Source: an uncultured Erysipelotrichaceae bacterium (lineage in GTDB: Bacteria; Bacillota_I; Bacilli_A; Erysipelotrichales; Erysipelotrichaceae). Taken from it: DNA of 44,815 nt. Shown here piece after piece: positions 40,195 through 44,815 of the stretch (positions within the stretch are counted from its first letter, which is position 1; every line of letters begins with the position of its first letter). The position numbers and the translations under genes were made by a program. The stretch covers positions 1-44,815 of the forward strand of contig CACYNH010000020.1 in NCBI GenBank assembly GCA_902775735.1, in the 5' to 3' direction. The notes under the pieces were generated by a model, which saw only the letters and a program-made list of their open reading frames with translations, was not told the origin of the DNA and did no database searches.

Positions 40195-40959
40195 TCAGTA
40201 TTCGATCTGAGCGATCAGAGGATAGTGGTCGCTTGGATAATATCCCGCGTACTTCTGATCCAGTTTTGTGACTGTGCATTTCTGAGGGTCACAGCTGACA
40301 AATATATGATCGATCGGCATCTGCCTGTGAACGGCGCTGCCGATTTTTCCTTTGAGCGTGGAACCGAGATCTGCACTGACAAGATCATTGAATCCGGCTT
40401 TCAGGAGAGCTTCGATTGCGGGTGAACCGGGCACATCGTTGAAGTCGCCGCTGATGAATGTGACGGCATCATTTCCCTTATCCCTGATCAGTGAAGCGAG
40501 CACTTTGGCCTGCTTTTCTCTGATGAAGCTGAAGTTCTGATCAAGATGGGTGTTATAGAAGCGGATCTCTTCACCGGTCTGCCTGTTTCGAAGATCTGCC
40601 ATTGTCACGATTCTGGGGAACTGGCTCAGGAGGTATTTTGAGCCTTTCTTTAACGGCGTATCGGAAAGCCAGTATGTTTTTGTTTCAAGAAGAAGATATT
40701 TTTCTTTTTTGTAAAGAATGGCGGAATACTCATCGGAGATCCGGCTTCCTCTTCCCTGTCCGCAAAATCCATAGATTTCAAGAAGATCTTTAAAATAAGG
40801 AAACATCCTTCCGGTCAGTTCCTGCACGCCGATGAGATCGGGATCAGTGGTACGGATCATTTCCTTAATTGCCTTGCAGCGGTGCTCAAAGCGTGAATCT
40901 CCATAGTTGTAAAGCCCGTCGGTTAAGATGTTGAGTGTCATGAGTCTGCAGTTTGTCAT
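40195..40959 (-). CDS. Endonuclease/exonuclease/phosphatase family protein
   Basis: The 254-residue protein has the EEP fold motifs: LMTLNILTDG, the metal-binding Glu in LIGVQELTG, NTHLDQ, the GDFNDVPGS motif and the C-terminal SDHYPLIAQI. Members hydrolyse phosphodiesters of DNA, lipids or nucleotides; the substrate here is unknown. No signal peptide is seen from the chosen start. ATG 40959 follows AAGGA; the longer frame to 41127 runs across the divergent LysR gene and is rejected. Confidence 0.85.
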   Translation of the reverse strand: MTNCRLMTLNILTDGLYNYGDSRFEHRCKAIKEMIRTTDPDLIGVQELTGRMFPYFKDLLEIYGFCGQGRGSRISDEYSAILYKKEKYLLLETKTYWLSDTPLKKGSKYLLSQFPRIVTMADLRNRQTGEEIRFYNTHLDQNFSFIREKQAKVLASLIRDKGNDAVTFISGDFNDVPGSPAIEALLKAGFNDLVSADLGSTLKGKIGSAVHRQMPIDHIFVSCDPQKCTVTKLDQKYAGYYPSDHYPLIAQIEY

Positions 40960-40989
40960 TTGTTTGTCCTTGTTTATTTCCTGTATAAT
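40960..40989 (+). promoter_or_regulatory. Candidate promoter of the LysR gene
   Basis: TTGTTT (40960-40965) and a perfect TATAAT (40984-40989) are 18 bases apart, in the 84-base gap between divergent genes. LysR regulators usually bind such a gap and control both sides. Confidence 0.5.
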
Positions 40990-41043
40990 GATACCAGTAA
41001 AAGCACCGTTTTTTAGTGCCTGTCTGGAAAGGATCAGATCATT

Positions 41044-41949
41044 ATGCTGAATCAACTGCGTTATTACCAGGCGGTTGTCCAATGCCGCTCTTTTACGGAA
41101 GCAGCAGAAAAATGCCATATTTCGCAATCCGCGATCTCCCAGCAGATCCAGTCGCTTGAGCAGGAACTGGGAGTCCAGCTGATCAAAAGAGAAAAAAGGA
41201 AATTCGACCTGACGCCTGCCGGGGAGTTTTTCTACCGCAAGAGCATTATCCTGTTAGCGGATTATGAGAACCTGGTCAGGGAAACACAGAGAATCGGCCA
41301 TGATGATGTGGCCAGGGTCCGGATCGGCTATCTTCTGACCTATGGCGGAGAGGAACTGCAGCTGGCGGTTTCCGATTTCTCCACAAAATATCCGGAAGTG
41401 GATATCCGGATTGTGACAGGCAACCATGAGGAACTGTTTGACTATCTGCGTCTGGAGGGCATTGATATCGCCATGTCGGATCAGAGGCGTGTCTTCAGCA
41501 ACTCCTACAACAATGTGATTCTGCGTCAGAACAGATGCTATGTGGAGATTGCCCGGGAGAATCCGCTTGCGGCATTGTCTGAATTAACGGCATATGATCT
41601 GAAGAACCTGCCCTGCATCATCGTTGCCTCCAAAGGACAGGAGGGAACCGAATCCAAATATTATTCCGAAATCTTCGGGATCAAGAGTGAATATCTCTAT
41701 GCGCCGACAATCAAAGACGCAAGACTGATGGTGGTTTCCGGAAGGGGCTATATGGTCGTGGAAGGCCAGCCGGTTCTTTCACACTTTGACGCGACGATCG
41801 CAAGGCTTCCATTCTATTCCGGTTCTGTCCATTTTGAAAGAAATCTGTGTCTGTTCTGGAAGAAGGACAACAGCGGCTATTATATTGAAGAGTTCGCCGA
41901 TCTCTTGATGAAGCGGTTCGGCGTGGAGGAGGAAGAATCAAATGGCTGA
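41044..41949 (+). CDS. LysR family transcriptional regulator
   Basis: The 301-residue protein has the LysR N-terminal winged helix (LNQLRYYQAVVQCRSFTEAA, ISQSAISQQIQSLEQELG) and a periplasmic-binding-like effector domain (about 90-290). Its end overlaps the cytidylate-kinase-like gene by eight bases, so the two are cotranslated. The divergent EEP gene and the MFS transporter further on are possible targets. The AAAGGA ribosome site is rather far from the ATG. Confidence 0.92.
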   Translation: MLNQLRYYQAVVQCRSFTEAAEKCHISQSAISQQIQSLEQELGVQLIKREKRKFDLTPAGEFFYRKSIILLADYENLVRETQRIGHDDVARVRIGYLLTYGGEELQLAVSDFSTKYPEVDIRIVTGNHEELFDYLRLEGIDIAMSDQRRVFSNSYNNVILRQNRCYVEIARENPLAALSELTAYDLKNLPCIIVASKGQEGTESKYYSEIFGIKSEYLYAPTIKDARLMVVSGRGYMVVEGQPVLSHFDATIARLPFYSGSVHFERNLCLFWKKDNSGYYIEEFADLLMKRFGVEEEESNG

Positions 41950-42601
41950 AGATATCAGGAACATGGGAAGCACAAAAGGAATCAAAGAGTTTGAAGCGGT
42001 TTATGAAAAACCGCACTGCCTTGTACTGGACAGCGCTTACTGCTCAATGGGCAGAATGATCGGCTTTAAAGCATGCAAAGAATCAGGCTTCACATATTAT
42101 GACGCCACAATTCTTCTGGAACTGGTTCCGGAATATGGAATGACCAAGGATGATGTGGATGTCTATGAACAGAAGCTGCGCCGGGATGACATCACGGCTG
42201 AAGAACTGAAGAATGATCCGGAATTCATGAAGATCACTGAAGCTTTTGACAAAGCGGTGGATATCGCCCTGGCCAAAGGACCGTGCCTGATTCATGACCG
42301 GATCGCGAAGGAAGAGGTCATTGCCAAAGGCTATACCTGCGTCAGCGCCATGACCTACGCCACTGACATGAAAGCCAAGATCGTCAAGGCAAGAGCATCC
42401 GTTCTGTATAAAGATGTTGAAAATGACGAGGATGTCATCCGCGGGATTCATGAAGAGGACAATATCCGCATCAACTGGCATAAGGCCCACAGCGAAACTC
42501 AGTGGGGTGATCTGAACACCTATGACATCGCGATCAACACCGATGTCTTCGGGCTGGACTACACGGCAAAGCTTCTTGCCAAAGTCATGAAGGCAGACTG
42601 A
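41942..42601 (+). CDS. Cytidylate-kinase-like family protein (AAA_26), altered P-loop
   Basis: The 219-residue protein has the layout of the cytidylate-kinase-like (AAA_26) family: an N-terminal nucleotide-binding segment VLDSAYCSMGRMIGFKACKE, FTYYDATILLEL, a helical lid region, and the C-terminal WGDLNTYDIAINTDVFGLDYTAKL. The usual GSGGRxIG loop is CSMGRMIG, lacking the Gly-rich start, so nucleotide binding may be lost or changed. It overlaps the LysR gene, suggesting that it modulates or senses something for that regulator. Function unknown. Confidence 0.7.
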   Translation: MAEDIRNMGSTKGIKEFEAVYEKPHCLVLDSAYCSMGRMIGFKACKESGFTYYDATILLELVPEYGMTKDDVDVYEQKLRRDDITAEELKNDPEFMKITEAFDKAVDIALAKGPCLIHDRIAKEEVIAKGYTCVSAMTYATDMKAKIVKARASVLYKDVENDEDVIRGIHEEDNIRINWHKAHSETQWGDLNTYDIAINTDVFGLDYTAKLLAKVMKAD

Positions 42602-42616
42602 ACATGATCCAGATGA

Positions 42617-42647
42617 AAACAGACAGGTAATAAGCCTGCCTGTTTTT
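42617..42647 (+). terminator. Intrinsic terminator after the cytidylate-kinase-like gene
   Basis: AAACAG-A-CAGG (42617-42627) pairs with CCTG-C-CTGTTT (42635-42645), with one A/C mismatch, and ends in TTTTT. Confidence 0.85.
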
Positions 42648-42842
42648 GTGTACAGAGAACCCCCTGCCCGCCCTCATCGGAAGCGGTTAACGGTATGGTG
42701 ATAAATGTGAATGGTTCAGACTGCATGTGTGCGGTTTCGGGACATGAATGTGAAGATGCACCTGTCCGCGGTGCGCCTGAGCGCGGACTCATTCTCAGCC
42801 GCAGAGATCCCGTTCACCCCGTTTCAGACTACCTGCTCTGTT
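42648..42842. other. Non-coding gap with a GC-rich hairpin
   Basis: No gene is supported. GTCCGCG (42764-42770) pairs perfectly with CGCGGAC (42782-42788) around eleven bases, without a T tract on either strand. Short frames on the + strand lack ribosome sites. No T tract or known terminator is seen for the DIP1984 gene ending at 42843. Confidence 0.4.
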
Positions 42843-43292
42843 TTAAATCTCGGTTGTCCAGTTGGTTTCCTGGATTCTGTTTTCAAGCTGACGCAGCTGC
42901 TTTGAAAGCTGGTCGGCTTTTTTGGTCAGTTCCCTGACATTGACGGAGCTGAGGATCCGGATTTCGGAATTTCTCGCTCTCTGCCATGTGGTGCTGGCTT
43001 CGGAAATGAGTGCCCGGTAGGCTTCGATCTGGACGGTTAACATGTCTCTTTCCGCCAGCATTTCCGTAAGTGTTTTATCTCCGGTCTTCACAGTCGCGTT
43101 GGCGAGATTGATGGCGGCGATGAGTTTTGTCTGTTCTTTGATGCATTTATTGAATTCTTTTAAAAGCTCCTGCGGATCTTCGGCAGGCTCTTCTCCCTCC
43201 TGGATGAGGGCATTATTGATCATGCGGTCTTTCAGCTGTTCGATTCTGCGGCTGAGATCCGCTCTTTCCTGAAGCGCTTCAGCTAGTTTCAT
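42843..43292 (-). CDS. DIP1984 family protein (septicolysin-like annotation)
   Basis: The 149-residue protein is mostly helical coiled coil, with the family pattern KLAEALQERADLSRRIEQL at the start, QEGEEPAEDPQELLKE in the middle and NRIQETNWTTEI at the end. The family is sometimes named septicolysin but its function is not established. ATG 43292 follows GGAGGAAT; the longer frame to 43685 is antisense to the MFS gene and is not real. It has its own strong promoter. Confidence 0.88.
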   Translation of the reverse strand: MKLAEALQERADLSRRIEQLKDRMINNALIQEGEEPAEDPQELLKEFNKCIKEQTKLIAAINLANATVKTGDKTLTEMLAERDMLTVQIEAYRALISEASTTWQRARNSEIRILSSVNVRELTKKADQLSKQLRQLENRIQETNWTTEI

Positions 43293-43313
43293 GCGTATTA
43301 TTCCTCCGCTTCC

Positions 43314-43342
43314 ATTATATTGTGATGAGCCCGGATACACAA
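43314..43342 (-). promoter_or_regulatory. Promoter of the DIP1984 gene
   Basis: On the minus strand TTGTGT (complement of 43337-43342) and a perfect TATAAT (complement of 43314-43319) are 17 bases apart, about 20 bases before the start codon. Confidence 0.65.
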
Positions 43343-43404
43343 AGGACACAGAAAAATGTACAATGAAATCAGCTGTAAAATAACCAAAGGGGAGTACGTT
43401 ATTT

Positions 43405-44649
43405 ATGAAAAGCAGACATATCATGGTTCTGATCGCGATGTGCGGCTTAGCGGCAGCTGTTGTCGGTGTCGCCATCAATACAGCCGGTGTCTTCTTCGCT
43501 CCGGTGGCGGAAGGTCTGGGCGTCGGACGCGGAAGTGTGGCATTGTCTTTGACAATCATGTCCATTACCGCTTCGGTTGCCGGTATTCTCGCTCCGAGAA
43601 TCCTGAAAGAAGGCAATCTGAAAATCGTTATTATTGTCTCTGTGGCAATGCTTGTCTGCACGACACTGGCGCTTTCCGTATGCAACGCGATCTGGCAGGT
43701 TTATGCCCTGAGTGTATTGCGCGGGATCGGCGACGGTCTGATCAGCTTTGTCACAATCACAATGATTCTGAACTATTGGTTCCTGGCCAAACATGGTCTG
43801 ATCACCTCGGTTGTCATGGCTTTTTCAGGCGTGCCGGGCGTGATCCTTTCACCGGTCTATACAAAAATCATCGCTTCCTCCGGCTGGAGAACCGGTTATG
43901 TGGCGGTCGCTGTTTCAATTCTGATTTTCTGCCTGCCGGCGATTCTGTTCCCGTTAAGCATCCGGCCGGAAAAGATGGGAATGAAGCCCTATGGATATGA
44001 AGAATTCATGAAGGCAAAAGAGGAAGGTCAGGTTCTCAAGCTTGAACCGACAAGGGCAGTTTTCAATTTTGCCAATCCGAAATTCATTCTGGCAGTCATC
44101 GTCACAATCTGCACGAACTCTGTGGCGGCTATGCCCCAGCATTTCCCGGGCTATGCCACATCGATCGGTTTTGCGGCGGAAATCGGCGCTTTCATGTTAT
44201 CTGTTTCCATGGCCTGCAACATCGCATCCAAGCTGCTGTTCGGCGTGATGTCAGATAAATACGGCGCCTATAAGTCCGTTGTGATCATGAGCTTTGTCAA
44301 CATCGCCGCGATCCTGGTTCTTCTGTTCTTCAAAAACAGCCTGGCGCTCTATGCCGGCGCTGGCATGTATGCCTTCACCTATGCCATCTCCGCTGTCGGC
44401 ATTGCCATTGTGGCGGGATATCTCTTCGGCATGGACCACTATTCCACCGTTTATCCGATTCTGAGCTTTATCGGCGGCGTCTCCAACGCTGTCGCTTCAG
44501 CCATGGTCGGTTCCCTTTATGATGTGACCGGTACCTACACAGTCAACTTCTGGCTGTTCCTGGGCATGCAGTTGATACTGCTTGTCGCTCTGACGGCGGC
44601 TTGCTCGATCCGTAAGAAGGAACGTCATACCGGTATTGAAAGTGTCTGA
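43405..44649 (+). CDS. MFS transporter (OFA-like, 12 membrane helices)
   Basis: The 414-residue protein has about twelve hydrophobic helices in two halves joined by a charged cytoplasmic loop (about residues 190-220, PYGYEEFMKAKEEG). The loop between helices 8 and 9 contains GVMSDKYGAYK, the major-facilitator motif. It resembles OFA-type anion carriers but lacks evidence for a substrate. AAGGGGAG precedes the ATG. It follows the DIP1984 gene divergently and ends at a terminator. Confidence 0.85.
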   Translation: MKSRHIMVLIAMCGLAAAVVGVAINTAGVFFAPVAEGLGVGRGSVALSLTIMSITASVAGILAPRILKEGNLKIVIIVSVAMLVCTTLALSVCNAIWQVYALSVLRGIGDGLISFVTITMILNYWFLAKHGLITSVVMAFSGVPGVILSPVYTKIIASSGWRTGYVAVAVSILIFCLPAILFPLSIRPEKMGMKPYGYEEFMKAKEEGQVLKLEPTRAVFNFANPKFILAVIVTICTNSVAAMPQHFPGYATSIGFAAEIGAFMLSVSMACNIASKLLFGVMSDKYGAYKSVVIMSFVNIAAILVLLFFKNSLALYAGAGMYAFTYAISAVGIAIVAGYLFGMDHYSTVYPILSFIGGVSNAVASAMVGSLYDVTGTYTVNFWLFLGMQLILLVALTAACSIRKKERHTGIESV

Positions 44650-44681
44650 TTCCGGACATCTTTCTCAACAACACAATGAGG

Positions 44682-44717
44682 GGCGGTGCTGTTTTCACAA
44701 CACCGCCTGTTTCTTTT
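44682..44717 (+). terminator. Intrinsic terminator of the MFS gene
   Basis: GGCGGTG (44682-44688) pairs with CACCGCC (44701-44707); TGT/ACA can extend the helix inward. A T-rich tail TGTTTCTTTT follows. Confidence 0.75.
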
Positions 44718-44815
44718 GATAGTGTCTAAAGTTTATGAAAACTGAGTGCTCCGGAAGCTAATGGGACCGCAAATCCCAGACAAGTCGGAGACCGGTACTG
44801 TCGATGATAGTGATC
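44718..44815. other. Unassigned edge sequence
   Basis: The last 98 bases follow a terminator and show no recognisable gene. Short frames are open to the edge on both strands; one minus-strand frame reads IDSTGL, which recalls a transposase fragment but is too short to support a call. Confidence 0.3.

Noticed and set aside
43293..43685. Longer N-terminus of the DIP1984 protein
   Set aside because: It runs through the promoter and antisense to the MFS gene; GGAGGAAT precedes ATG 43292.
1..44815. CRISPR arrays, tRNA or rRNA genes
   Set aside because: No regularly spaced repeats and no cloverleaf or rRNA-like sequence were noticed by eye; a dedicated scan was not possible.

Overview
The window reads as a chromosomal segment of a Bacillota (Firmicutes) bacterium, most likely a gut anaerobe of the Erysipelotrichia; the class is an inference from gene content and general look, not a measured phylogeny. 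Supporting points are the strong Shine-Dalgarno sites, the tilS-hpt-ftsH-hslO-dus order, a scattered but recognisable version of the Bacillota block murA - rpmE - prfA - prmC - tsaC - glyA - upp - DUF1146, a class B sortase, and a class III (oxygen-sensitive) ribonucleotide reductase. Nearly all genes lie on the + strand and are densely packed, often with 1-8 base overlaps.

Layout. 1-3020: tail of an unknown membrane protein, an RpiR/SIS regulator, a HAD phosphatase overlapping murA. 3021-4249: a gene-poor stretch holding several hairpins (a possible structured RNA), rpmE with its promoter and leader hairpin, an orphan terminator, and the rpoD promoter. 4250-12736: rpoD, prfA-prmC, sortase B, a beta-helix protein, a NagZ-like lipoprotein, tsaC and glyA. 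12757-14562: an apparently intact IS3-family element (IS150-like) that split the intrinsic terminator of glyA exactly in its loop. 14657-30359: a Cof-type phosphatase, a glycosyltransferase-like gene (minus), upp, DUF1146, a GtrB-like glycosyltransferase, a PemK/MazF-like orphan behind a long hairpin, tilS-hpt-ftsH, a small membrane protein, a GH2 enzyme, hslO, dus, YitT, a patatin, an alpha/beta hydrolase and an orphan ABC ATPase. 30436-35546: a trehalose locus, treR-sseB on the minus strand diverging from treP-treA, with three near-identical operators in the control region. 35586-40190: an anaerobic nucleotide-reduction operon. 40195-44708: an EEP-family protein (minus), LysR regulator, cytidylate-kinase-like protein, DIP1984 protein (minus) and an MFS transporter.

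The most interesting unit is 35586-40154. Its first gene is a single reading frame joining a MarR-type winged-helix domain to a radical-SAM NrdG-type activase; the second is NrdD carrying a C-terminal glutaredoxin-like domain with a CPNC motif; the third is a thioredoxin-reductase-like flavoprotein that keeps its CAVC redox motif but lacks the usual NADPH-recognition HRRxxxR segment. A perfect 13-base palindrome sits just downstream of the operon's -10 box and is a natural candidate operator for the MarR domain. Together this suggests a self-contained, redoxin-fed and possibly self-regulated class III reductase system. No CRISPR array, tRNA, rRNA or prophage was recognised.
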